From Paenibacillus sp. MAHUQ-63 (lineage in GTDB: Bacteria > Bacillota > Bacilli > Paenibacillales > NBRC-103111), in NCBI RefSeq assembly GCF_028765165.1, contig NZ_JARADB010000002.1:62001-126000 (forward strand): a stretch of 64,000 nt of DNA, in the 5' to 3' direction. The notes below the pieces were generated by a model that was not told where the DNA came from, did no database searches, and saw only the letters and a list, made by a program, of their open reading frames with translations. The translations under genes were made by a program, and so were the position numbers. Below, piece after piece: positions 27,905-35,798 of the stretch (the stretch's first letter is position 1; every line of letters starts with the position of its first letter).

Positions 27905-27938
27905 TAAGGCCGTTTATGATAAACGGTCTTATTTTTTT
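27905..27938 (+). terminator. Terminator after the 58-residue protein gene
   Basis: TAAGGCCGTTTA (27905-27916) pairs with TAAACGGTCTTA (27920-27931), one G-T pair, three-base loop, then seven T. Confidence 0.85.
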
Positions 27939-27991
27939 ACATTTAGATCGTAGTGTGATTGATGTTAAATTATTATCAGAAAGTTAAAAGA

Positions 27992-28004
27992 TTGCCATAT
28001 GAAC
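27992..28004 (+). promoter_or_regulatory. Conserved box TTGCCATATGAAC before the locus B sensor kinase
   Basis: The same 13 bases occur at 31596-31608 before the locus B importer operon, at almost the same distance from the start codon (about 100 and 95 bases). Candidate binding site of the response regulator encoded at 29830-31488. Confidence 0.5.
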
Positions 28005-28062
28005 AAGGGGATCTGGACATTAAAATAACTTCTGATATGAAGGTCGTTTATCCGAGAAGAGT

Positions 28063-28077
28063 CTAGTATAATACTAG
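28063..28077. promoter_or_regulatory. Palindrome embracing the -10 box of the locus B kinase gene
   Basis: CTAGTATAATACTAG is a 15-base palindrome with the central A unpaired, and contains TATAAT at 28067-28072. There is no good -35 box. A repressor site over the -10 element is possible. Confidence 0.4.
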
Positions 28078-28103
28078 AAAAGCTGACATAGGAGCACACC
28101 TGC

Positions 28104-29813
28104 ATGAAACTCAATACTTTCGGAAAAGTGATTCTGCTAGTCATTTTCTTGCTTGTTCCCATTATTCTTTTATATGGATATTCCTACCAGGTCAGTGTGG
28201 GCGTTGTGCGCCAAACGATGGAGGACGGCAACCGCAACCGGCTTGCCTTCTTCACGAGCCAGCTGGATGTGATGGTCGATCAGTTGATGAAGCACTCTTT
28301 GGCTGCCGGCAGAGATTACAGCATTCGTGAATATATCGACGGCCGTTCGACCAGTGACCCGAACGTGCAGCTCCAGCGCCAATCGCGGATCGTCGATATG
28401 CTGAACATGCAGACGTCGACAAGCCCGTGGAGCAACCAAATCATTTTCTATTTGACCGATTCCAAGGAAATTATCTCCACGGATTACTCCGCCCGGTTCG
28501 ACGAGAAGGATTTGCAGAATCCGGAGCTCCGCAAATGGTCCTACCATAACTCGATGACGTTCGGACTCAAGCAAATGATGTTTTCGCGCATCGAGGAATC
28601 TTATATTCCCAATTTATTCATTGAAGTTCGCTTCACGGAAGCTAATTTAAGGAATATGCTGAGCCAATTAAAGCAAGGGGCGGACCGGGAACCTTTTCTC
28701 TATCACGAAGGGGAGGAGCCGATTGTCAGTTACACGGCGGACCGTACGCTCATTGGCGCCATGACGGAACAATTGGCCGGCAAGGATCTCGGCTACAGCG
28801 GAAGGCTCAACGTCTCGCTCCGCAACCAGAAGTATGTGGTCAATTATATCCGCTCGGAGAGCTTGGGCTGGTATTTGGTTGATTTGGTGCCTCTGCAGAG
28901 CACGTTTGCTCCGATCAATAAGAGCCGGAATTTGTTTTACGTGTCGATCGCGCTGCTGCTTGTGCTTAGTATCCTCGCGACCTTGCTTCTGTACCGGAAC
29001 GTTCAGCGGCCTATCCAGCAATTAATCATGGGCGTACGAAGAATCAAAGAAGGCGAATTCTGGGTGCGGCTCAAAAAACAACCGAACAACGAATTCGATT
29101 ATTTATTCGGAAGCTTCAACGAGATGGCTGCACAGATCCAGGAGTTGATCGATAAAGTCTATAAAGAAACCCTTCGTTCGAAAGAGGCGAGGCTGAAGCA
29201 GCTGCAGTCGCAGATTAACCCGCATTTTCTATACAATTGCTTATTTTATATGAAAAATATGGCTAACCTGGGCGACAAGGAATCGGTGGTGGCTATGGCG
29301 CTCAATTTGGGAGAATACTACCGCTATTCGACCCGGTTGGATAACACGATGTCCACGATGAGAGAAGAAGTGAAGCTGCTCGAGAATTATTTGAACATTC
29401 AATTGCTGCGGAGCCAGCGGTTTTATTATGAAATCGACATCCCGGACACCATGCTGGATTTGGTCATCCCGCGCCTGCTGATCCAACCGCTCGTTGAGAA
29501 CGCCGTGCTCCATGGCGTCGAAAACAACGCCGAGTTCGGGCAAATCCGGATTCGCGGAGCGTCTGCGTCCGGCATCAACCGCATCGTCGTCGATGATAAC
29601 GGCCCGGGGATGCCAGAAGAACGTCTGGCCGAGCTGCAGGGCAAGGTCGCCGCAGCCGCCAATGAAGATAGGGGCGATGGCGGCTTCGGGCTGTGGAATA
29701 TCAATCAAAGGCTGATCCATTTGTACGGGGGCAGCTCGGGACTGAACGTATCGAAGTCGCCACTGGGCGGATTTCGCGCGGAATTGGTTTGGCAGGACAA
29801 GACTTCGGAATGA
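28104..29813 (+). CDS. Sensor histidine kinase, YesM family (locus B)
   Basis: A 569-residue membrane sensor. First transmembrane helix at about 8-30, extracellular sensor (30-280), second helix (about 282-302), HAMP (RNVQRPIQQLIMGVRRIKEG), His_kinase domain with QSQINPHFLYNCLFYMKNMA (His374 phosphorylated) and the ATPase domain (NAVLHGVENN, DDNGPGMP, GFGLWNINQRL). AGGAG precedes the ATG. The response regulator follows after 16 bases. The pair stands directly before a sugar-acid-type import and catabolic operon and shares a 13-base promoter box with it, so it very likely senses that operon's substrate. Confidence 0.92.
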   Translation: MKLNTFGKVILLVIFLLVPIILLYGYSYQVSVGVVRQTMEDGNRNRLAFFTSQLDVMVDQLMKHSLAAGRDYSIREYIDGRSTSDPNVQLQRQSRIVDMLNMQTSTSPWSNQIIFYLTDSKEIISTDYSARFDEKDLQNPELRKWSYHNSMTFGLKQMMFSRIEESYIPNLFIEVRFTEANLRNMLSQLKQGADREPFLYHEGEEPIVSYTADRTLIGAMTEQLAGKDLGYSGRLNVSLRNQKYVVNYIRSESLGWYLVDLVPLQSTFAPINKSRNLFYVSIALLLVLSILATLLLYRNVQRPIQQLIMGVRRIKEGEFWVRLKKQPNNEFDYLFGSFNEMAAQIQELIDKVYKETLRSKEARLKQLQSQINPHFLYNCLFYMKNMANLGDKESVVAMALNLGEYYRYSTRLDNTMSTMREEVKLLENYLNIQLLRSQRFYYEIDIPDTMLDLVIPRLLIQPLVENAVLHGVENNAEFGQIRIRGASASGINRIVVDDNGPGMPEERLAELQGKVAAAANEDRGDGGFGLWNINQRLIHLYGGSSGLNVSKSPLGGFRAELVWQDKTSE

Positions 29814-29829
29814 AAGAAGGGGATAGCGG

Positions 29830-31488
29830 ATGTTTCAACTCTTGCTTGTGGACGATGAAGCGAATGTGGTCGATAGCTTGGCTGAGACGCTTCCCTGGGG
29901 AAGCATTGGGATTAGCAAGGTGTTCAAAGCGTACTCCGGCAGCGAAGCCTTGGAGATTCTGGGGACCAATACAATCGATATCTTGATGTCGGACATCCGC
30001 ATGCCGGGCATGAACGGATTGGAGCTGCTGGCGCAAGTCCGCAGGAAGTGGAAGAAGGTCAAATTCATCCTCCTATCCGGTCATGCGGAATTTACCTATG
30101 CGCAAGAAGCGATCGGGCATGGGCTGTTCGGTTACCTGCTCAAGCCGGTCAGCGATGAAGACGTCCTGGCCAAGGTGGGAAGCGCCGTGGAGGCCCTGCG
30201 GAAGGAACGTGACGAGAATTTATCCTACCAACGAGTCGTCCAAGCCTTTCAGGAGAGCCTCCCGAAGCTGCGAAGCGAGCTGTTAAGCGACTTGCTGCAG
30301 GGCTATAAATTCGCGCCGGGCCGGCTCAGGGAGAAGATGGACTCGCTCAAAATAACGGCCGATGACGGCGAGCCGTGCGCTTTGATGCTGGTCCGGTTGG
30401 AAGGCGAGTGGCTGCAGCTGGATTTCTACAACTTGTCGCTGATCGAATATGCGATCTGCAACATTGCCGAAGAGCTGCTTGAGGATGGATTCCGGCTCTG
30501 GTCTTGTAAGGACCTCTACGGGTATTTGGCGTTCATCGTTACGGCAGCGCCGGTAACCGGGGACGCGCAGAGACCCGACGACACTCCTGCGGACGATGCG
30601 GCGGACAGGCTGCAAGCTGCTGCTGCACAGCTGCAGATCAGTGTAAGTCATTACTTGAAGGGCACCGTATCGGTGCTGATTAGCCGTTGGGGGCAGTTCC
30701 CTCAGGATGTGAAACCGCTATATGAGGAAAGCTTGCTGACGCTGCGAAGGAGAGTCGGCAGCAGCAGCGGTTTATTTATCTCCAATACGCAAGGGATCGA
30801 GCCGATGCAGGTACATGCTGTGCAGAGGCTGTATGAGCCGCCGATGCTCGTTCATTTGCTGGAATCCGGCAATTGGGAGGCGGCCGAAGAGAAACTAAAG
30901 GCCATCTGGGAGGAGCCCTGCCGCAAATGGGCGGATTCTCACGAGCATCTGCTGGAAGTCTATTTCTTCGTCTATGCTTCTTTCAGCTCATTCGCGCATA
31001 AGAACGGCAGGGAGCTTGCCAATATGATCGGCTCCGCTCTGTCGGACGCTGCGGGACTTGCGCCTTGCCGGTCTGCGGAATCGCTGCAGAGTTGGATCCT
31101 GCGCTCGTTCGGGGAGCTGCGGCAATCCATGGAGAATGAAACGAGGAACGACCGTGAGGAAGCTATATCCCGCATTCAGGCTTATGTGCAGAGGCATCTG
31201 GCGGAAGATGTGTCCCTGCAGACGATCGCCGATTATATGTACATGCACCCGGTTCATGTGTCGCGTCTCTATAAGCTGGAAACCGGTGAGAACATGAGCG
31301 ATTATATCCTGCGCCTCAAAATGGAATCGGCGGCTGCGATGCTGGCCGACCAAACGTTGAAGATCTATGAAGTTTCACTGCGTCTTGGTTACCAAAACCC
31401 GAATTATTTCAATAAGGTGTTTAAGAAATATTACGCCCTCACCCCTCAGGAATACAGGCAGGGACTGCAGCCGAACGAGCAGGCTTGA
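29830..31488 (+). CDS. Response regulator with AraC-type DNA-binding domain, YesN family (locus B)
   Basis: A 552-residue regulator. Receiver domain at 1-120 with Asp55 as phosphoacceptor (IDILMSDIRMPGMNGLELL) and conserved Lys in YLLKPVSDEDVL. A central region of about 300 residues of unknown fold precedes the C-terminal AraC helix-turn-helix pair (TIADYMYMHPVHVSRLYKLETGE and SLRLGYQNPNYFNKVFKKYYA). AGAAGGGGA lies before the ATG. It probably activates both its own kinase transcript and the importer operon through the shared box TTGCCATATGAAC. Confidence 0.92.
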   Translation: MFQLLLVDDEANVVDSLAETLPWGSIGISKVFKAYSGSEALEILGTNTIDILMSDIRMPGMNGLELLAQVRRKWKKVKFILLSGHAEFTYAQEAIGHGLFGYLLKPVSDEDVLAKVGSAVEALRKERDENLSYQRVVQAFQESLPKLRSELLSDLLQGYKFAPGRLREKMDSLKITADDGEPCALMLVRLEGEWLQLDFYNLSLIEYAICNIAEELLEDGFRLWSCKDLYGYLAFIVTAAPVTGDAQRPDDTPADDAADRLQAAAAQLQISVSHYLKGTVSVLISRWGQFPQDVKPLYEESLLTLRRRVGSSSGLFISNTQGIEPMQVHAVQRLYEPPMLVHLLESGNWEAAEEKLKAIWEEPCRKWADSHEHLLEVYFFVYASFSSFAHKNGRELANMIGSALSDAAGLAPCRSAESLQSWILRSFGELRQSMENETRNDREEAISRIQAYVQRHLAEDVSLQTIADYMYMHPVHVSRLYKLETGENMSDYILRLKMESAAAMLADQTLKIYEVSLRLGYQNPNYFNKVFKKYYALTPQEYRQGLQPNEQA

Positions 31489-31516
31489 TGCTTTGAAGAA
31501 GGCGGGAGGCGTATGG

Positions 31517-31550
31517 AAACAGTCTGCCTGAAGCGGCAGACTGTTTTTTT
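31517..31550 (+). terminator. Terminator after the locus B two-component pair
   Basis: AAACAGTCTGCC (31517-31528) and GGCAGACTGTTT (31535-31546) form a perfect 12-bp stem with a six-base loop and a T-run. Confidence 0.9.
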
Positions 31551-31595
31551 GTAATAAATTGCATCTTGTTAATTTAGTTTCATCGGATTAAATTG

Positions 31596-31608
31596 TTGCC
31601 ATATGAAC
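31596..31608 (+). promoter_or_regulatory. Conserved box TTGCCATATGAAC before the locus B importer operon
   Basis: Identical to 27992-28004. A TAATAT box at 31625-31630 could be the -10 element with no recognisable -35, as in activator-dependent promoters. Confidence 0.5.
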
Positions 31609-31702
31609 GTAAAGGTTCAAGCTTTAATATGGAGTTAAGAGAGAAATCATCCATCGCGGATGGTCGCTCTAGGATGCATATACATACAGGAGGTCAAACA
31701 AT

Positions 31703-33031
31703 ATGAACAAATGGATGAGCCGGACGTTATCGGGAGCTTTGCTAGTAACATTGGCTGCAGGCTGCAGCCATGCGGATCAAGGCGCGAGCGGGGCGGCCGG
31801 CGGGACTGCGGGCAGCACATCGAAGCCCACGCTGACGGTTTGGATGAAGAAGCAGCTCTTCGAAGATCAGAACAATTTGGTTACGGAACGCGCCAAGCAG
31901 TTCGGTGCGGAGAACAATGTGAATGTGAACATCGAAGTCATCGCCTACGAGGATTTCTATCCGAAGTGGAGCGCTGCGATTGAATCGAAGACGGTACCGG
32001 ACGTGTCGTTCTTCGGTTATCAGGAGGTCGGACAGTTCTACGGCAAGAACGTGCTGGAAGACCTGAGCGACCTGGTGAAGAAAGTGGAAAGCGCGAACGG
32101 TGAAATTCAGCCGAGCTTGAAGAAAGCCATCACCTTCCAGGGCAAGCAGTACGCGATTCCGTTCTGGACAGAGTCACAAGTGCTTTACTACCGCAAGGAC
32201 ATGCTGAAGAACGCCGGCTTTGATGCACCGCCGAAAACGTGGGAAGAGTTCCGCACGATGGCCAAGAAATTGACGGATCCCGGCAAAGGGGTATACGGTG
32301 CGGGCATCGGCTACGGCAAAGGCAACTCCGATGCGGAATTCCTGACACGCGGCATTATCTGGTCCTACGGGGGATCGCTCGATACGCAGGACGGTAAAAC
32401 GGTCATTGCGAACTCGCCGGAGACGGTTACGGCAGCGAAATACATTCGCGATATCTTCTTGACCGACAAAAGTACGCCTCCGAGCGCGCTGGGCTGGGAT
32501 GACAGCGGGAATAACAAGGCGTACCTGAGCGGTCAGGCAGCCATGATTTTCAACACGGGCAGCGTACTTGCAACGATCAAGAAGGACAACCCGGAGCTCT
32601 ATGAGAAAACCGGTATCGCGCCTTTCCCGGCGGGGCCGAAGGGCACGTATATTCCAGGCATCAGCAACAACCTGGGGATTTTCAAAGATTCCAAGAACAA
32701 AGATCTGGCGAAGAAATTCATCGAGTATATGGTAGCGACAGACTGGTATAAGACCTGGGTCGAGAAGGGCGCCCCGCTGACGGGACCGATCTACGGCAAG
32801 CTGGCAAGCGAGAAAGTATGGCAGGATGAGAAGTTCCAAGCGTTTACGGAGTCCGTCAAAGGCTTCAACTTCCTGGGCTTCCCGGGTGAATATAATCCGA
32901 AGGCCGGCGAGGTGTTCAACCTTCGCATCGTCAACGACACCTTCCAGAAGCTGCTGCTCGAGCCGAATTACACGCCTGAATCCGCTGTGAAAGACTTGAG
33001 CGGGAAAATCGATGAGGTGTACAAAAAGTAG
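31703..33031 (+). CDS. Extracellular sugar-binding lipoprotein of the locus B importer
   Basis: A 442-residue CUT1-type solute-binding protein. The signal peptide ends in the lipobox LAAGC, so the mature protein is anchored to the membrane by its first cysteine. The body has the SBP_bac_1 pattern: PTLTVWMKKQLFEDQNN, YAIPFWTESQVLYYRKDMLK, KAYLSGQAAMIFNTGS and IFKDSKNKDLAKKFIEYM. ACAGGAGG before the ATG. The downstream genes encode both permeases and a set of acid-metabolising enzymes, so the ligand is more likely a sugar acid or uronate-containing oligosaccharide than a neutral sugar. Confidence 0.92.
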   Translation: MNKWMSRTLSGALLVTLAAGCSHADQGASGAAGGTAGSTSKPTLTVWMKKQLFEDQNNLVTERAKQFGAENNVNVNIEVIAYEDFYPKWSAAIESKTVPDVSFFGYQEVGQFYGKNVLEDLSDLVKKVESANGEIQPSLKKAITFQGKQYAIPFWTESQVLYYRKDMLKNAGFDAPPKTWEEFRTMAKKLTDPGKGVYGAGIGYGKGNSDAEFLTRGIIWSYGGSLDTQDGKTVIANSPETVTAAKYIRDIFLTDKSTPPSALGWDDSGNNKAYLSGQAAMIFNTGSVLATIKKDNPELYEKTGIAPFPAGPKGTYIPGISNNLGIFKDSKNKDLAKKFIEYMVATDWYKTWVEKGAPLTGPIYGKLASEKVWQDEKFQAFTESVKGFNFLGFPGEYNPKAGEVFNLRIVNDTFQKLLLEPNYTPESAVKDLSGKIDEVYKK

Positions 33032-33042
33032 TTGGAATAAAA

Positions 33043-33079
33043 GCTATGGGCGTGCTGCTGTACAAACGCACGCCATAGC
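33043..33079 (+). promoter_or_regulatory. Intercistronic hairpin between binding protein and permease genes
   Basis: GCTATGGGCGTGC and GCACGCCATAGC pair over 12 positions with one bulged G. There is no T-run, so it is more likely to stabilise the upstream binding-protein message than to end transcription fully. Confidence 0.5.
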
Positions 33080-33102
33080 CCCACCAAACTCATTAAGGCG
33101 GG

Positions 33103-33981
33103 ATGACTTTGAAAACGAATATGAATAACAGACTTGCTTATGTCCTCATGAGTCCCGTGCTGATTTACCTGCTTGCCATTATGGTGCTTCCTTTCGGATG
33201 GGCCTTGTACCTAAGCTTTACGAATAAAGTGGTCGGTGCGCCGGCTGTATTTTCCGGTTTAAAGAACTACATCGAGCTGGTGCAGGACTCCTTATTCTGG
33301 AAAACGGTTTGGAATACGCTGCTGTTCACGGCAGTGGCCGTCATTGGCAAGACGGTTTTCGGTATGGTGATGGCGCTTGTTCTGAATGAGAAAATTATGT
33401 TTCGCAACGTGTTCCGGGTGCTTCTCTTCCTGCCTTGGACGATTCCGACGATCGTCTCTGTCTTTACTTGGCAATGGATTTACTCCGATGTCGGCGGCGT
33501 GCTGAACTTCCTGCTGCTCAAGACGCATCTGGCGAGTCAGCCTATCGGTTGGTTGGCGACTCCGAACTTGGCCATGTTTTCCGTGATTCTGGTGAATGTA
33601 TGGCGCGGAATTCCGTTCATGGGGGTTGCCATTCTGGCCGGTCTGCAGACGCTGCCCAAAGAGATGTATGAGGCTGCAATGTTGGATGGTGCAGGTGCGG
33701 TTAAGCGCTTCATCTACATGACACTTCCGTCGGTGAAGGAAGTAACCGTGTTGGCGGCTGTGATGACCACGATCTGGACGCTGAACGATTTCGAGATTAT
33801 TTGGCTGCTTACCCGTGGCGGTCCGTCCAACGGGACTCAGGTGCTCTCGACACTCAGTTATACGACCGGTTTCTTAAATTTGAGTTTGGGTAAAGCGATT
33901 GCCATCGCAGTCCTGACGATGCCTCCGTTGATCCTGCTGATCAACTTCGTCACGAAGCGTTCGCTTTCGTCCAATGAATAG
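33103..33981 (+). CDS. Carbohydrate ABC transporter permease, MalF/UgpA type (locus B)
   Basis: A 292-residue channel subunit with six transmembrane segments. The EAA loop is MYEAAMLDGAGAVKRFIYMTLPSVKE and the later TRGGPSNGTQVLSTLSYTTGF is typical of the family. The ATG at 33103 is annotated; a TTG at 33109 fits the AAGGCGGG site equally well and would shorten the protein by two residues. It works with the binding protein before it and the permease ten bases after it; the ATPase must come from elsewhere. Confidence 0.92.
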   Translation: MTLKTNMNNRLAYVLMSPVLIYLLAIMVLPFGWALYLSFTNKVVGAPAVFSGLKNYIELVQDSLFWKTVWNTLLFTAVAVIGKTVFGMVMALVLNEKIMFRNVFRVLLFLPWTIPTIVSVFTWQWIYSDVGGVLNFLLLKTHLASQPIGWLATPNLAMFSVILVNVWRGIPFMGVAILAGLQTLPKEMYEAAMLDGAGAVKRFIYMTLPSVKEVTVLAAVMTTIWTLNDFEIIWLLTRGGPSNGTQVLSTLSYTTGFLNLSLGKAIAIAVLTMPPLILLINFVTKRSLSSNE

Positions 33982-33991
33982 GCGGTGCGGT

Positions 33992-34822
33992 ATGGAAAAA
34001 AATTCATTAGGCAAACAGATCACCGTATACGTCGCTCTGGCCGTGTTACTCGTATTTGCGCTTTTCCCGCTGTACTGGATGTTGAATACATCCTTCAAAT
34101 CCAACGGCGAGATTTATAATATGACGCCTACCTTTTGGCCGAAGCAATTCTCGGTGACAGCTTACGTCAAGCTTATTACGGAAAAAAACTTCCTCGTTAA
34201 CATAAAAAACAGCTTGATCGTGTCCGTAGCCGTCGCGTTCGTCTCGATTATCGTCAGCATGCTTGCCGCTTATGCGATCTCGAAGCTGCGCTTTATCGGC
34301 CGCAGTCTGATTTCCCGAGGCATTCTGTATGCGTATTTGATGCCGCGTGCGGTCTTGTTCATTCCGCTGTATATGCTGGTATCTTCCATCGGATTAAACA
34401 ATTCGATCTATGGTCTGATGCTCATCTATCCGACGATTACGATTCCGTATGCGACCTGGATGCTGATATCCTATTTCAAGTCCATTCCAGTTGAAATCGA
34501 AGAGGCGGCCATGATCGACGGCTGCTCCAGGGCGCGTACGATGCTGAACATCATCTTCCCGCTGGCGGCGCCGGGGATTGCGGCCACGTTCATTTTCGCC
34601 TTCACCCTGTGCTGGAGCGAATATTTATACGCCTTGGTTGTGGTGACCAAAGGAACGGACAAAACGATTACGCTCGGCCTCTCCGATATGATCGTCGGCG
34701 ACGTCTTCGCCTGGGGACCGCTGATGGGGGGCTCCATTATCGCGTCCATCCCGGTCATCATTATGTATCTCTTTACATCAAAATATATGGTCAGCGGTAT
34801 GACAGTAGGAGGAGTTAAGTAA
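33992..34822 (+). CDS. Carbohydrate ABC transporter permease, MalG type (locus B)
   Basis: A 276-residue partner permease. The EAA loop reads IEEAAMIDGCSRARTMLNIIFPLAAP and the C terminus ends in KYMVSGMTVGGVK. The ATG at 33992 follows AGGCGGTG; an in-frame ATG at 33974 lies inside the previous gene. Its stop overlaps the start of the dehydrogenase gene (TAATG), so import and metabolism are translationally linked. Confidence 0.92.
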   Translation: MEKNSLGKQITVYVALAVLLVFALFPLYWMLNTSFKSNGEIYNMTPTFWPKQFSVTAYVKLITEKNFLVNIKNSLIVSVAVAFVSIIVSMLAAYAISKLRFIGRSLISRGILYAYLMPRAVLFIPLYMLVSSIGLNNSIYGLMLIYPTITIPYATWMLISYFKSIPVEIEEAAMIDGCSRARTMLNIIFPLAAPGIAATFIFAFTLCWSEYLYALVVVTKGTDKTITLGLSDMIVGDVFAWGPLMGGSIIASIPVIIMYLFTSKYMVSGMTVGGVK

Positions 34823-35784
34823 TGGCAGCAATGCGAAAAGTGCTAGTTACGGCAACGAATTATTCCGTCTTGTGTGCGGAAGCGAAACAGATGCTGGAGG
34901 AAGCCGGCTGCGAAATTATTGAAAACCAGGTCGGCCGTCCGCATACGTTCGAGGAGCTTGTGCCTCTCGTAGGCGATATCGACGGCGTGGTCGCAGGAGT
35001 CGATACGTGGGACGAAGCCGTATTCAAGCTGGCCCCCAAGTTGAAAGGGATCGCACGATTCGGCGTAGGGGTAGACAATATCGATTTGGCCCAAGCCAAG
35101 GCATACGGCGTCAAGGTAACCAACGTGCCGGCCGGCAATGCGAACGCCGTGGCCGAGCTGGCGGTCGGATTCATTCTGTCCGCGATGCGGAATATCTCCG
35201 CACTGCAGCAATCCGCACGGCGCGGTTATTGGGACCGCAGAGTCGGAGAGGAGATGGCGGGGAAAACCATCGGTCTGCTCGGCTTCGGCAACATCGCCCA
35301 GATGGTGGCCAAGAAGTTGCAAGGCTTCGACGTGAAGCTGATCGCCTTCGACAAGTTCCCGAATGCTCCGAAAGCGGCGGAGCTGCAGGTTGAGATGGTC
35401 AGCTCGGATGACGTGCTCAGCCGGAGCGATGTGGTCAGCATGCATCTCCCGAGCTTGAAGGAAACGTACCATATGATGAACGACGAGGCATTCGCCAAGA
35501 TGAAGCCTGGTGCGATCTTCGTCAATACGGCGAGAGGAGCTCTGGTGGACGAAAAGGCGCTGTATCGTGCGCTGAAAGAAAACAAGATCGCGGGCGCAGC
35601 CATCGATGTCTACGAGCAAGAGCCCGTTTCGGCGGATAATCCGCTCTTCGAGCTGGATAACCTGATTGCTACGCCGCATACCGCTGCCGAGACCGTAGAG
35701 ACGTATCGCAGAGTCAGTCTGGTGACGGCCAAGGCGCTGATCGATATCTTCGCAGGCCGGGAGCCGGATAACGGGCTTACGTAA
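34822..35784 (+). CDS. NAD-dependent D-isomer 2-hydroxyacid dehydrogenase
   Basis: A 320-residue member of the D-3-phosphoglycerate/2-hydroxyacid dehydrogenase family, interconverting a 2-hydroxy acid and a 2-keto acid. The Rossmann fingerprint GLLGFGNIAQMVAKKL, followed by an acidic residue in IAFDKF, suggests NAD rather than NADP. The catalytic arginine lies in NTARGALVD, the glutamate in DVYEQEPV and the histidine in ATPHTAAE. It lacks the regulatory domains of biosynthetic SerA. The start overlaps the permease stop. In this operon it probably oxidises an aldonate-like acid at C2, perhaps the product of the LarA-like protein encoded next. Confidence 0.88.
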   Translation: MAAMRKVLVTATNYSVLCAEAKQMLEEAGCEIIENQVGRPHTFEELVPLVGDIDGVVAGVDTWDEAVFKLAPKLKGIARFGVGVDNIDLAQAKAYGVKVTNVPAGNANAVAELAVGFILSAMRNISALQQSARRGYWDRRVGEEMAGKTIGLLGFGNIAQMVAKKLQGFDVKLIAFDKFPNAPKAAELQVEMVSSDDVLSRSDVVSMHLPSLKETYHMMNDEAFAKMKPGAIFVNTARGALVDEKALYRALKENKIAGAAIDVYEQEPVSADNPLFELDNLIATPHTAAETVETYRRVSLVTAKALIDIFAGREPDNGLT

Positions 35785-35798
35785 AGGGGATGGCGTTC

